From NCBI RefSeq assembly GCF_013343235.1, contig NZ_CP040094.1:682501-746500 (forward strand): DNA of 64,000 nucleotides, written 5' to 3'. Below the pieces are notes generated by a model, which worked only from the letters and a program-made list of their open reading frames with translations, ran no database searches and was not told the origin of the DNA. This DNA comes from Nostoc sp. TCL240-02 (GTDB lineage: Bacteria > Cyanobacteriota > Cyanobacteriia > Cyanobacteriales > Nostocaceae). Numbering within the stretch: the stretch's first letter is position 1; every line of letters begins with the position of its first letter. The translations under genes were made by a program, and so were the position numbers. Below are positions 1 to 11,189 of the stretch, in pieces.

Positions 1-859
1 CTGCGCCTAAACACATTTCGGGGAGAACCAGCTAGCTCCTGGTTCGATTGGCATTTCACCCCTAACCACAACTCATCCGCTGATTTTTCAACATCAGTCG
101 GTGCGGACCTCCACTTGGTGTTACCCAAGCTTCATCCTGGCCATGGTTAGATCACCAGGGTTCGGGTCTATAAACACTGATTATCGCCCTTTTCAGACTC
201 GGTTTCCCTTTGGCTCCAGCATTCTCGCTTTAACCTACCAGTGCCTATAAGTCGCCGGCTCATTCTTCAACAGGCACGCGGTCAGACTTTTAAATAGTCC
301 TCCCACTGCTTGTAAGCTAACGGTTTCATGTTCTATTTCACTCCCCTTCCGGGGTTCTTTTCACCTTTCCCTCGCGGTACTGGTTCACTATCGGTCACAC
401 AGTAGTATTTAGCCTTACGAGGTGGTCCTCGCTGATTCACATGGGATTCCTCGTGCCCCATGCTACTCGGGATTCAGCTACTATCCTTGAGTTTTCAACT
501 ACAGGACTTTCACCTTCTTTGGTGCAGTATTTAGCTGCTTCGTTTAACCGCCAGATTCGATATTGCTGTCCCACTACCCCAATCGGTAAACCAATTGGTT
601 TAGGCTCTTCCCCTTTCGCTCACCACTACTTAGGGAATCTCTGTTTTGATTTCTCTTCCTCCAGCTACTAAGATGTTTCAATTCGCTGGGTTGGCTCTCT
701 CCTGCCTATATATTCAGCAGGTAGTATATAGGGTTGCCCCATTCGGAAATCTCCGGCTCAATGTTTGCTTCCAACTCCCCGGAGCATATCGTCGGTAACC
801 ACGTCCTTCGTCGCCTCTGTGTGCCTAGGTATCCACCGTTAGCCCTTATTAGCTTGACC
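1..859 (-). rRNA. 23S ribosomal RNA, 5' portion (cut by the window edge)
   Basis: The reverse complement beginning near 859 starts with the conserved bacterial 23S 5' sequence GGTCAAGCTAATAAGGGC, followed by the invariant stretch about added sequence, cross-bridge and domain I motifs. It is the third RNA gene of the operon read right to left, after 16S, tRNA-Ile and tRNA-Ala. Only about 860 nt lie in the window; the rest of the 23S and any 5S lie to the left. Open frames here (for example 441-671) are by-products of the RNA gene. Confidence 0.97.
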
Positions 860-1107
860 ACTCAATTCATTTGGTGTTTCACAATTTGCATTCACAAATA
901 GTTAGTTCTGCTTACCCCCTGACTTCGCACTGACTTTAATCAGCACTCTAACCCGAGGCACTCAGTACTCTCAATGTCTGTGTCTGCCTGCTAATTTCGC
1001 GTTTCTATGCAGTTTTCAAGGTTCTGGCTGAGATTCAACTCAGCAGTCTGACACGAGTGTCATGTTGCTGAACTCTCACTCTTTTTTTCAATGGCAATCG
1101 CCACAGG
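860..1107 (-). other. rrn internal transcribed spacer between tRNA-Ala and 23S
   Basis: About 250 nt of transcribed spacer that should hold the processing stem for 23S and the boxB/boxA antitermination elements usual in cyanobacterial spacers. I did not resolve these individually. No open frame or tRNA is present. Confidence 0.7.
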
Positions 1108-1180
1108 TGGAGGTTAGCGGACTCGAACCGCTGACATCCTGCTTGCAAAGCAGGCGCTCTACCAACTGAGCTAAACCCCC
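1108..1180 (-). tRNA. tRNA-Ala (anticodon TGC)
   Basis: The reverse complement folds as a 73-nt cloverleaf. The acceptor 5' strand GGGGGTT pairs with AACCTCC before the discriminator A. The anticodon loop is TTTGCAA and the T-arm carries GGTTCGAGTCC. CCA is not encoded. It sits in the 16S-23S spacer, the usual place for this tRNA in cyanobacteria. Confidence 0.97.
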
Positions 1181-1183
1181 AGA

Positions 1184-1255
1184 TACAATTAAAAATTAAA
1201 AATTGATAATTAAAAATTAAAGAAGTTATCTGAAATTTTTAATTTTTAATTTTAC
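1184..1255. repeat. AT-rich repeat between the two spacer tRNAs
   Basis: The short stretch between tRNA-Ala and tRNA-Ile is made of repeated AATTAAAAATTAAAAATT-like units. Those at 1186-1220 are roughly complementary to those at 1235-1255, so the RNA could fold into an AU hairpin separating the tRNAs. Units of this kind are common in Nostoc intergenic DNA. Confidence 0.6.
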
Positions 1256-1273
1256 ATCTTTAATTGATTCAGG

Positions 1274-1347
<74 letters not shown>

Positions 1348-1479
1348 CTAAACGAACCAAATCATAGTTTGAAAGCTTTTTATATTTTGCTCATGTCTGC
1401 GACCGACCTAAGGAATGACCAACTTACTATCTATTTAACTGTATGTTTTTCGATATGTAAGGGGTGTAGGTCTCCCTAA

Positions 1480-2969
<1,490 letters not shown>

Positions 2970-3146
2970 GAAGTGTTTGCTTTATTAGCTCAATACTCAG
3001 CTGCTCTTTTTTAACTTCAGCTTAGTTATTTTTATTTGCTTGACGCAATACACTTGCTGTATAATTGCTTTCAAACTATAATATTTTCAAGGTTCGGTAT
3101 CCCTTGTCGCGGTCGCTTTTAAGCTCTCCGCTTCAGGCACTTATTC

Positions 3147-3175
3147 AATATAGCTAACACACCCCCTTGTGTCAA
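3147..3175 (-). promoter_or_regulatory. rrn operon promoter
   Basis: On the reverse strand a perfect -35 TTGACA (3175-3170) is separated by exactly 17 bp from a -10 TATATT (3152-3147). It faces the 16S gene and lies about 180 bp upstream of the mature 5' end. The match to the group 1 sigma consensus is much better than elsewhere in this window, as expected for a strong rRNA promoter. The sequence between it and 16S is leader. The divergent nadC gene begins 112 bp away. Confidence 0.85.
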
Positions 3176-3286
3176 CTATTTTCTCCAAAATTCTTTTGGA
3201 CTGCTTTTCTATCGCCATCAAAGCCTTAGAGTTTAAGAGTTTTAAGCTATAGTATTCCTGGAAGTTACTAAGGAAGCAATATATTT

Positions 3287-4153
3287 GTGAGCAGTTCTGG
3301 TGTTTTACCGCCTTGGCTGGTTTTAGATCCTCTTTTGCGTGGCTGGTTGTTGGAGGATATTGGCCGGGGCGATCGCACAACAAATACGTTATTAGTAGAA
3401 GATGTGACGCTAGGCTCGGCTAAATGGATAGCTAAAGCTTCAGGGATAATTGCTGGCTTATCGGTTGCAGCTAGGGTGTTTCAGATTTTGAATGAAAAAG
3501 TCAGCTTTGCGGCGGTTGCGGCTGAAGGTGCATGGTGTGAGCCGGGACAGGTGGTAGCTGAAATTCATGGTTCGCTGGATGCGCTACTGATGGGAGAACG
3601 AGTTGCTCTCAATTTGGCTATGCGGTTGAGTGGGATTGCTACGCTCACTAATATATATATAGAGAAAATTGCTGATTTACCTGCTCAGTTGGTGGATACG
3701 CGTAAAACTACACCAGGATTGAGACTGTTGGAAAAGTATGCGACTGCTGTGGGTGGAGCGATTAATCACCGTATGGGATTGGATGATGCAGTGATGATTA
3801 AGGATAATCACATTGCGGCGGCAGGTGGAATTGAAAAAGCAGTTACCCGTATTCGTTCTCAAATACCTTATCCCTTGACAATAGAGGTAGAGACTGAAAG
3901 TTTAGAGCAGGTGAAAGAAGCTTTGAAGCACAACGTTGACATTATTATGTTAGATAATATGCCTGTGGATATGATGCGTGAGGCGGTGCGGTTGATTCGC
4001 GAGCGTGATAGCCGTGTGAAAGTAGAGGCTTCAGGGAATGTGACTTTAGAGACGATTCGCAGTGTGGCAGAGACTGGTGTTGACTATATTTCTAGCAGTG
4101 CGCCGATTACTCAGTCGAAGTGGTTGGATTTGAGTATGAGGATTGCACTTTAG
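3287..4153 (+). CDS. nadC: nicotinate-nucleotide pyrophosphorylase (carboxylating)
   Basis: Quinolinate phosphoribosyltransferase, 288 aa: it converts quinolinate and PRPP to nicotinate mononucleotide, CO2 and PPi in de novo NAD synthesis. The N-terminal EDIGRGDRTT (23-32), the phosphate-binding DTRKTTPG (137-144) and the KYATAVGGAINHRMGLDDA region with MIKDNH (to 175) are all family signatures, and the length is normal. The start is GTG at 3287 with AAGGAAG about 12 bp before it; no better start is in frame. It is divergent from the rrn promoter and stands alone. Confidence 0.95.
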   Translation: MSSSGVLPPWLVLDPLLRGWLLEDIGRGDRTTNTLLVEDVTLGSAKWIAKASGIIAGLSVAARVFQILNEKVSFAAVAAEGAWCEPGQVVAEIHGSLDALLMGERVALNLAMRLSGIATLTNIYIEKIADLPAQLVDTRKTTPGLRLLEKYATAVGGAINHRMGLDDAVMIKDNHIAAAGGIEKAVTRIRSQIPYPLTIEVETESLEQVKEALKHNVDIIMLDNMPVDMMREAVRLIRERDSRVKVEASGNVTLETIRSVAETGVDYISSSAPITQSKWLDLSMRIAL

Positions 4154-4565
4154 ATAAGTAAGATGAATTATTTTATTACAAAGTTTGTATAGTCTTGGGT
4201 TTTTGAAGGATAAAATTTCACTAAAAAAATAAGAGTGTTGAAAGTTTTGAACCCGGGGACTGTTCGAGTTCTGTTTAGGAGATTGTTGTGGTGAACCCTG
4301 TAACAAAGGGGTCTTTGTAGATCAAGTTGTGACGGTCTACCACTTCTTCTAAGATACAAGGTTAGGTTTTGTTCCTGATGCTGTTGGCAAAATATAACTT
4401 TATACTTTAAAGTACCAAAAAACCTGATTTTTTCGTAGCTTGGTTTGGCTAAGGAAAACCAATATTTTTAGAAATGACAGGTTTATCGTTGAATTACAAT
4501 ATTAAGAAATAATTCGCCAATAGCATCAGGAATGAAATCCAACCTACCCTTAGAATTTTCGTAGC
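4154..4565. other. intergenic region between nadC and hisS, no gene seen
   Basis: About 410 bp between the convergent 3' ends of nadC and hisS. The open frames on the reverse strand here have no plausible composition or ribosome site. No clear terminator hairpin was found. Confidence 0.5.
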
Positions 4566-5957
4566 TTATAAAGCAAGCTTTTTTTTAATTTCCTCAGCCA
4601 AATCTACCAGTAACACTTCTACTTGCTCACCTGTTTTCAAATTTTTCAGGGAAGACTTTTGTGTTGCTGCTTCCTCAGAACCAATAATTACACAAAATTG
4701 AATTCCTTGTTTATCGGCTAGCTGAAATTGTTTACCCAAGGGACGCTTATCAAAGTTAGTGATAACATTAATTCCACATTGACGCAGATGTTGCGAAACT
4801 TTTAAATAAGTTGGCATTAAATCTTCTTGCATATTCACTACCATCACCTGGGCTGGTGTAGAGGCTAAGGTACTAAGAATACCAGCTTTTAACAATCGAC
4901 TAATTAAGCGAGTTAAACCAATAGAAATGCCTACACCAGGCATTTTTTCACCCAAGAATACCTCAACTAATTCTTCATATCTCCCGCCAGAACAGATGCT
5001 ACCTAAAGCTTCATGTCCTAATAAGGTTGTTTCGTAAACTGTACCAGTATAGTAATCAAGACCACGTGCAATGGATAAATCAATACAGAAACGATTCTCA
5101 GACACTCCGAGATTACGCACGCCTGTAATTACCGTTTCTAATTCGCTAATCCCCAGGCTTAATTGCTCGGTTTCTGGCAGGTTTTGTGTGAGATGCTTAA
5201 GTTTAGTTAATACTTCATCAACAGAACCATCAATTTTAATAAAATCAATAATTTTTTGAGTCTGTTCCCCTGAAATTTCCTCTTTTTCTAATTCTTGTTT
5301 TACTTTATTTTCACCAATTTTTTCTAAATTATCAACAATACCAATACACGATTTAATTTTATCTTCAGTAATTCCTACTGACTTAAAAAAACCTGTAAGA
5401 ACTTTACGATTATTGATGCGAATCAAAAAATCACCAATATTTATTGCTTCAAATATCTCAGTTATAATTGCAGGCATTTGAGCATCATAGAGCAAGCTGA
5501 GTTCACGACGAGCAACTACGTCAATATCACACTGGCGGAACTGACGAAAACGCCCATCTTTCGCGCGTTCTCCTCGAAAAACCACATCCATTTGATAGCG
5601 GGCAAAAGGAAAGGTTAACTCATTCAGGTGACGGGCAATATAAGCTGCTAAAGGAACTGTTTGATCAAACTTTAATGCTCTTGCTTCTGAACCCATTTCG
5701 CCCGATTTATCTCTCTCAGCTTGTCGATTTGGTGGCAGAATGGGGTCAATGCCATAAATGATATTATCGCCTTGATTTCCTTTAGCTTGTAGCACTTCTA
5801 AACGTTCTACAGCAGGTGTTTCTATGGGCGTAAATCCATAGCTTTCAAAAACTCTACGAATGATATCTAGCAAATATAATTCTAGACGCTTTTCATTAGG
5901 CAGAAATTCTGGAAAACCACTAGGAGTAGAAAAGTTTATTTTGTCACCTTTTGCCAT
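4566..5957 (-). CDS. hisS: histidine--tRNA ligase
   Basis: Class II aminoacyl-tRNA synthetase that charges tRNA-His, 463 aa. Visible signatures are motif 2 FRGERAKDGRFRQFRQCD (127-144), the histidine-specific RGLDYYTGTVYE (298-309), SGGRYEEL (325-332), and motif 3 GVGISIGLTRL (341-351). A C-terminal anticodon-binding domain follows (about 370-460, including GKQFQLADKQG). The start is ATG at 5957 with AAGG about 10 bp upstream. The insert at about 210-260 is longer than in the E. coli enzyme but fits the longer cyanobacterial type. Confidence 0.95.
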   Translation of the reverse strand: MAKGDKINFSTPSGFPEFLPNEKRLELYLLDIIRRVFESYGFTPIETPAVERLEVLQAKGNQGDNIIYGIDPILPPNRQAERDKSGEMGSEARALKFDQTVPLAAYIARHLNELTFPFARYQMDVVFRGERAKDGRFRQFRQCDIDVVARRELSLLYDAQMPAIITEIFEAINIGDFLIRINNRKVLTGFFKSVGITEDKIKSCIGIVDNLEKIGENKVKQELEKEEISGEQTQKIIDFIKIDGSVDEVLTKLKHLTQNLPETEQLSLGISELETVITGVRNLGVSENRFCIDLSIARGLDYYTGTVYETTLLGHEALGSICSGGRYEELVEVFLGEKMPGVGISIGLTRLISRLLKAGILSTLASTPAQVMVVNMQEDLMPTYLKVSQHLRQCGINVITNFDKRPLGKQFQLADKQGIQFCVIIGSEEAATQKSSLKNLKTGEQVEVLLVDLAEEIKKKLAL

Positions 5958-6083
5958 GCGTGTACCTTACTAAGATTTAAATTTGAGATGAAAGCCTAAC
6001 CATTTGAAGCTGTAGCTACACAAACAAAGTCCGCCTGGACGGACTAGAGAATAATGATTGATGATTTCTGAAAACAGAAATTA

Positions 6084-6530
6084 CTATTTTAGCCGTTCTT
6101 CTTGAATTAGGGTGCGTTGAAAGATTTTATTATTCTTAAACCAATGCCAAGTGCGGGCACGATTATTGCTGTCAGGACTAATGTAGATCATTTCGTATAA
6201 ACTCATTTCTGGGTTTGTTTTATAACTAAACCACAACATCACAACAGAATCATCAATTTCCCAGGCTTTTCCTTGGATGCGCTCGGTGTCAAACCAGAGT
6301 TTATTATCTTTATAACTTCCTGGAAATTCATACTCTTCTTGTTTCCCATCAGACCATTTGTAGCGATTAATTTGGTAGTAGGGATGAGGGCCATTTTCTG
6401 GAAATTGACAGGTTAAGTGAGACTCATAACTGTCGAGAATTTTTCCTGTTGTATCAATTAATGTATAAGTTCCTACCCAATCTCCCTCGTGACGGGCAAG
6501 TACGGGCATTCCTTCTCGAAGATTAGACAT
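6084..6530 (-). CDS. DUF3598-like, lipocalin-type protein of unknown function
   Basis: A 148-aa soluble protein with no signal peptide or membrane segment. It starts with an ARHEGDWVGTYTLID-type opening, and the alternating hydrophobic and polar residues (for example LTCQFP, YYQINRYKWSDG, WFDTERIQGKAW) look like a small beta-barrel of the kind found in cyanobacterial DUF3598 and bilin-lyase-like proteins. The assignment is by general resemblance, not a diagnostic motif. The start is ATG at 6530 with a good GAGAGGT site 9 bp upstream. It stands alone on the reverse strand, upstream of hisS. Confidence 0.6.
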   Translation of the reverse strand: MSNLREGMPVLARHEGDWVGTYTLIDTTGKILDSYESHLTCQFPENGPHPYYQINRYKWSDGKQEEYEFPGSYKDNKLWFDTERIQGKAWEIDDSVVMLWFSYKTNPEMSLYEMIYISPDSNNRARTWHWFKNNKIFQRTLIQEERLK

Positions 6531-6860
6531 TGTAATTCACCTCTCAAAAACTTTGGGTAAGGGATACAACACAAGCGAACTACATACATTTACCGTTGGG
6601 GTAAGTAAGTGACAGACTCAAACTGCAAGCTCACTTTAGGTTGTAGCAGGACGCAAATCATTAGCCATTTCTGTTAATGGTGTTTGAGTCAGACTAAGTT
6701 CCACGCCGCAAAGCTTATTATATAATGCTATATGTAGTACTAACAATTCGATTTAGCACTCTGCTTTTCTAGCTTGTATGGACTAATTTTTGAATTCTAC
6801 ACACAACCAATTGTCCACTAATTATGCAAGTTAAATTTAGAATTGGTACAAAATTGAAAT
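6531..6860. other. intergenic region, no gene seen
   Basis: About 330 bp between the reverse-strand unknown at 6084-6530 and a hairpin at 6861. No open frame, tRNA or promoter with good consensus was found. Confidence 0.5.
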
Positions 6861-6890
6861 GGTGCGTTACGCTTAAAACCGTAACGCACC
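6861..6890 (-). terminator. perfect hairpin after the Pmp3-family gene
   Basis: A perfect 11-bp stem, GGTGCGTTACG paired with CGTAACGCACC, has an 8-nt loop. It lies 32 bp past the stop codon of the gene at 6923-7114, and an imperfect T-rich tail follows on the reverse strand. Hairpins with this GTGCGTTACG core are also a dispersed repeat in Nostoc-type genomes, so terminator and repeat roles may coincide. Confidence 0.6.
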
Positions 6891-6922
6891 ATATTTAATA
6901 TTTACCAATTTTCTCTTACTTA

Positions 6923-7114
6923 TTAGTAAATACCACTTTCTCGATTGAGTTGTTCATCATGCTTGGCAATGACCCAAATTGCATGAATACTGCCGGGTAG
7001 CCAGCCTAGAACTGTGAGCAAAATATTGATAAACAATGTAGGGCCAATTCCAACTGTCAGGAAAACGCCTAAAGGAGGCACTAACAAACCTAGAAGATAA
7101 CGAACTAATTTCAT
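6923..7114 (-). CDS. YqaE/Pmp3 family small membrane protein
   Basis: A 63-aa proteolipid with two membrane helices (about 5-24 and 29-48). The first begins LLGLLVPPLGVFLTVG and the second ends in the WLPGSIHAIWVI pattern that defines the UPF0057/Pmp3 family. These proteins sit in the plasma membrane and are linked to salt, cold and membrane-potential stress in plants and fungi. The bacterial role is unproven. A hairpin follows the gene. Confidence 0.9.
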   Translation of the reverse strand: MKLVRYLLGLLVPPLGVFLTVGIGPTLFINILLTVLGWLPGSIHAIWVIAKHDEQLNRESGIY

Positions 7115-7241
7115 GATTTTGCTGTATTTTTGTGATTTTGTTTAGAGGCTGTCTGAAGATGCCGATTTAGTAAATCCACCTTCGGATATTTTTTATGGAG
7201 TAGAAAAGTGATGAAATTACTATTTCTACCCCTTTTAATAT

Positions 7242-7640
7242 TTATCTAGAAGGTAATTCATTTTGGCTTTTTACATCACCTCTGCTGGTTAAAAGGTTTC
7301 TTTCAACGAAGTAGTTGTTAATGAAGGTGTTAGCAAAAGTTAGAATCACTGGACCAAGAAGGAAACCAATAATCCCACTGACTGAGAAACCAGGAACTAG
7401 AACTGCTGCTAACCAAAAACACAAACCGTTGACGACGAGCGAGAATGCTCCAAATGATAGAAAGTTAAGTGGTAGGGAGAGAGCAGACAAAACTGGTTTA
7501 ACTGAACCGTTAATTAAACCAATTACTAAAGCAGCAATCAAAGCTGCGGGAAAATTAGCAATATTAACGCCTGGAACAACTAAATCAACAATCAACAGGC
7601 TCAAAGCTGTAGCTAGGGCGGTTAATAATGGTGTCAACAT
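7242..7640 (-). CDS. phage holin family 4-like membrane protein
   Basis: A 132-aa protein of four hydrophobic segments (about 5-25, 30-50, 55-80, 85-110) with the LINGSVKPVLSALSLPLNFLSFG motif region of the phage_holin_4_2/YvlD family. Despite the name these are chromosomal membrane proteins of unknown function, and no phage genes are near. The tail after residue 115 is charged and probably cytoplasmic. It lies upstream of the Pmp3-type gene on the same strand with a 127-bp gap, so the two may be stress-envelope neighbours. Confidence 0.85.
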   Translation of the reverse strand: MLTPLLTALATALSLLIVDLVVPGVNIANFPAALIAALVIGLINGSVKPVLSALSLPLNFLSFGAFSLVVNGLCFWLAAVLVPGFSVSGIIGFLLGPVILTFANTFINNYFVERNLLTSRGDVKSQNELPSR

Positions 7641-7858
7641 TTTTTTGACCTAATTTTTTTTGTTTGTAACTTCTTATCTCATCTTTAACTATGTGCCAGA
7701 CTTTCACCTCTCTTGCAAGATAGAATTTCTTTCTACCATTAGGTCTATTATTGACAAAACTATAGTGGTTATCATATTGATATGCCCCTACTGTGATACC
7801 ATGTTTTCAAGGATGCGTTAATTTTTTTGTTTAATGCACCTACGAATTTAAGATTAAT

Positions 7859-8200
7859 TTAATCAGATTTTCCAGACTCAGGCTTATGGTAAAGGGCTGA
7901 CTTATATAAGACTTGTTCTTGATGGGTTTCTAAAGTGCAATTAGACAAGGGGTAAGTTACACAAGTAACAACATAACCAGCTTGTATTTCACTTGGGCGC
8001 AGAAATTTTTGCTCGCTTTGATTAACTTCACCGCTAATTAGTTTGGCAATACAAGCAGAACATTCACCTTGTTTACACCCAGATGGTAGACGGATACCAG
8101 CTTCTTCTGCTATATCCAGAATATATTGATCGTCTGGTACTTGAATGGTGCGATTTAACCCAAGCGTAGGATTGATGAATCGAACTTGATAAACTACCAT
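7859..8200 (-). CDS. plant-type [2Fe-2S] ferredoxin
   Basis: A 113-aa soluble electron carrier. The cluster ligands are Cys42, Cys47, Cys50 and Cys80, in the C-x4-C-x2-C-x29-C arrangement of plant-type ferredoxins (SGCKQGECSAC and VVTCVTYP). A C-terminal extension of about 15 residues goes beyond the usual 97-99 aa of photosynthetic PetF, so this is a divergent paralogue and probably not the main photosynthetic ferredoxin. It starts 13 bp after the stop of tex and is probably co-transcribed with it. Confidence 0.92.
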   Translation of the reverse strand: MVVYQVRFINPTLGLNRTIQVPDDQYILDIAEEAGIRLPSGCKQGECSACIAKLISGEVNQSEQKFLRPSEIQAGYVVTCVTYPLSNCTLETHQEQVLYKSALYHKPESGKSD

Positions 8201-8213
8201 CTGCTGTTTCTAA

Positions 8214-10373
8214 TTATTGTTTAACTGTTTTCATCGACAAACTAATCCGCTTCAGCTTTTCGTTAATTTCTAACACCTGTACTTTAACTACTTGTCCGAC
8301 TTTGACAACTTTATTGGGATCGTCTACAAATCTATCAGTAAGTTGGGATATATGCACTAAGCCATCTTGATGTACACCGATATCGACAAAAGCCCCAAAG
8401 TTGGCGACGTTTGTCACGATTCCTTCTAGTTCCATTCCCACCTTTAAGTCTCTGATTTCCTTAATTCCTTCTTTGAAGGTGGCATACTTAAACTCAGCAC
8501 GGGGATCTCTACCTGGTTTTTCTAGTTCGCTGAGGATGTCGCGCAGTGTAGGTTCGCCGACGCTATCGGTAACATATTTCTTCAGGTTAGTCTTTTTGAG
8601 TTTTTCGGCAATTTGTGTGACCTGATTTAATGGCACATTTAGATCGGATGCGATCGCTTCTACTACAGAATAACTCTCTGGATGTACTGCTGTATTATCC
8701 AATGGGTTGTCACCGCCGCGAATCCGCAGAAAACCTGCTGCTTGTTCAAAAGCCTTCGGCCCCAGCTTCGGGACTTTCAATAATTGGCGGCGATTTTTAA
8801 AGGCTCCATTCTGGTTACGATAGGCGACAATGTTATTGGCAACTGTTGCCGTAATCCCAGAAACGGATGTCAGAAGTTCTTTGGAGGCGGTGTTCAAGTC
8901 TACGCCGACATAGTTAACGCAGCTTTCTACAGTATCATCCAATTTTTTTTTCAACAACTTTTGATCGATATCGTGCTGATATTGTCCGACACCAATGGAT
9001 TTGGGATCGATTTTCACTAGTTCGGCCAAAGGGTCTTGCAAACGGCGGCCGATGCTAATAGCACCGCGCACGGTAATATCTAAATCAGGAAACTCTTCTA
9101 GCGCTACAGTACTCGCAGAATATATGGATGCGCCGGACTCATTCACCATTACCTTAACAGGTTTGCGTTCTATTGTTTGCAATACTTGCGTCACAAATTC
9201 TTCTGTCTCACGGGAAGCTGTACCGTTACCAATGGCGATTAACTCAATTTTATACTTTTCAATCAAATTTTTGACAGTTTGTGCAGCTTTAGCACGTTGT
9301 TCAGCCGCTTGGTGGGGAAAAACCGCTTGGTATTCCAAAAATTTCCCTGTTTGGTCGAGGACTGCAACTTTACATCCAGTTCTGAATCCAGGGTCTATCG
9401 CCAAGGTTGGTTTCATTCCGGCTGGTGCAGACAGCAACAACTCTCGCAGATTAGTTTCAAATGTCTTGATTGACTCTATATCTGCGTAGATTTTTTTCTC
9501 AGAAATTACCTCTCCTATTAGAGAGACTTTCATCAAACGGTTAAATGCATCCTTCAACATCGCCTGATAAAAATCACGAATTGGCCGAACTTTGGTTTTA
9601 ATTTCTTTCGACTCAAGATAGTAAAGTACTATATCTTCATCAAAAGCGATTTCAAAGCTTAATATTTTTTCGGTTTCACCCCGACACAATGCCAGCATAT
9701 TGTGGGGTGCAATATTTTTTACCCTAATTTGATAGTTACGGTACATCTCAAATTTGGTTGTACCTTCGGGATAATCATCTTTGATGCGGGAGACAAATAC
9801 CCCTTCTTCTAAAAGATAATTGCGGATATATGACCGTAATTCAGCTTTTTCAGCGACTTCTTCCGCTAAAATATCAGCAGCACCTTTAAGCGCCTCTTCT
9901 GCTGTTTTGACTCCCGTGGTTTCAGAAATATACTTAGCTGCTTCTTCTTCCAATGAAACTGTTGCAGCATTTTTGATATTTAGCGACTTGATGAATTCCG
10001 TCAGTGGTTCGAGTCCTTTTTCTCTGGCGATAGTGGCGCGGGTGCGACGCTTTGGTCGATAGGGTAAGTATAAATCCTCAAGCTCAGTTTTTTGTAAGCA
10101 GGATGAGATTTTGGCTTTGAGTTCATCTGTAAGTTTACCTTGTTGGGCGATCGCACTTAAAATTACCGATTTTCGTTCTTCCAGTTCTGTTAAATAAGTA
10201 TATCGATCAGCCAGTTCACGTAGTTGCACTTCATTCATTTCATCGGTGCGCTCTTTACGATAACGTGCAATAAAGGGAATTGTTGCACCCTCCGCCAAAA
10301 GTTCCAGCGCGTTTTGCACCTGATGAGATTTGAGGTTTATTTCAGTCGCCAGTAGTTGATGAATGTTCAGCAT
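8214..10373 (-). CDS. tex: Tex family RNA-binding transcription accessory protein
   Basis: About 719 aa in the Tex/YhgF family. The order is an N-terminal helical domain with the PFIARYRKERTDEMNEVQLRELADRY-type signature, a YqgF/RNase H-like fold starting at PTLAIDPGFRTGCKVAV (about 325), helix-hairpin-helix repeats (about 500-550), and a C-terminal S1 domain (GIVTNVANFGAFVDIGVHQD, about 645-715). Tex proteins bind RNA and modulate transcription. ATG at 10373 is preferred over a TTG six codons upstream. The ferredoxin gene follows closely. Confidence 0.93.
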   Translation of the reverse strand: MLNIHQLLATEINLKSHQVQNALELLAEGATIPFIARYRKERTDEMNEVQLRELADRYTYLTELEERKSVILSAIAQQGKLTDELKAKISSCLQKTELEDLYLPYRPKRRTRATIAREKGLEPLTEFIKSLNIKNAATVSLEEEAAKYISETTGVKTAEEALKGAADILAEEVAEKAELRSYIRNYLLEEGVFVSRIKDDYPEGTTKFEMYRNYQIRVKNIAPHNMLALCRGETEKILSFEIAFDEDIVLYYLESKEIKTKVRPIRDFYQAMLKDAFNRLMKVSLIGEVISEKKIYADIESIKTFETNLRELLLSAPAGMKPTLAIDPGFRTGCKVAVLDQTGKFLEYQAVFPHQAAEQRAKAAQTVKNLIEKYKIELIAIGNGTASRETEEFVTQVLQTIERKPVKVMVNESGASIYSASTVALEEFPDLDITVRGAISIGRRLQDPLAELVKIDPKSIGVGQYQHDIDQKLLKKKLDDTVESCVNYVGVDLNTASKELLTSVSGITATVANNIVAYRNQNGAFKNRRQLLKVPKLGPKAFEQAAGFLRIRGGDNPLDNTAVHPESYSVVEAIASDLNVPLNQVTQIAEKLKKTNLKKYVTDSVGEPTLRDILSELEKPGRDPRAEFKYATFKEGIKEIRDLKVGMELEGIVTNVANFGAFVDIGVHQDGLVHISQLTDRFVDDPNKVVKVGQVVKVQVLEINEKLKRISLSMKTVKQ

Positions 10374-10934
10374 TAGGTGTGTAAAATGCAAAAAAATAAA
10401 AATGCTACTTCTAAAGGTAATATGCTAGATCCTTATCCTGGCGCAAGGCCAAAGTTTTAAGCTAATTTACCAGATGATTGCTCACAAGAGTACAAGCCGA
10501 AGAGACAAAATCCACCTACGTAAGTAAGTTTTAAACCCTATTAATCCGCGTAGATGAAGGAGAGTTTGCATAGCATAGCGCAGCTATCCTGAGTCGGGAG
10601 AGAGTTAGAACAAGCATCTTTAAGAAACTTGTATAAGTATACACTTAAATGTTGCTACGTATAGTGTCTTAATATCCCTACCTTGAAAGCTTGTTACACT
10701 CAGTATCTACCACAAATGAAGGAGTTATTCGCCAAGCTTTTGGGTGCTTCATCTATCGCAATAATTATTCAAATTGGTATAAGATATAATGTTGCGTAAT
10801 CTTGATTTTTTCTAATATTTATTTCGTTCGACTGTTGTGTCTACAACCTTATTGAATGTAAAATTGACCACAATTACCAAAACAATTTGTTTTATAAGCA
10901 CAATAAATAACTTTTCATTCAGAGGTTTGCTAAG
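10374..10934. other. intergenic region upstream of tex, no gene seen
   Basis: About 560 bp between the divergent tex and the small membrane protein at 10935. It contains a short local repeat (GCATAGCATAGCGCAGC near 10567) but no open frame of plausible composition. It should hold promoters for both flanking genes; none could be placed with confidence. Confidence 0.5.
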
Positions 10935-11189
10935 ATGCCTTTGTTTTTCTTGATACCACTGTGTACTGCTTTAGCCACAGGCTACTTGTTTAAAAAGAGT
11001 ACTGATGAAATTGCATATCTTGCAGGTGTATTCGCAGCTATTAGCTTGATTTTAAGTCTAATATTGGCACCCTGGCAGATTCAGTTTGGATTGTTAATCG
11101 CTGTCTTAATCATTACGAACAGACTTTTGCAGAAAAGTGAGTTCAAACAAACTGAAGTTACAGGAAAACAACCTAGAGGAATTAAATAA
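10935..11189 (+). CDS. small membrane protein of unknown function
   Basis: An 84-aa protein with two or three hydrophobic stretches (about 2-18, 28-48, 50-64) and a basic, polar C-terminus (KSEFKQTEVTGKQPRGIK). It has an AGAGG ribosome site about 10 bp before ATG. I do not recognise the family. The neighbours give no clue, since it is flanked by two gene-poor regions. Confidence 0.6.
   Translation: MPLFFLIPLCTALATGYLFKKSTDEIAYLAGVFAAISLILSLILAPWQIQFGLLIAVLIITNRLLQKSEFKQTEVTGKQPRGIK

Noticed and set aside
4046..4359. Two reverse-strand frames after nadC
   Set aside because: One overlaps the nadC 3' end; neither has a ribosome site or a sensible hydrophobic or helical pattern.
7242..7640. A phage holin family protein as evidence of a prophage
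   Set aside because: The family name is misleading; these are chromosomal membrane proteins and no other phage gene is near.
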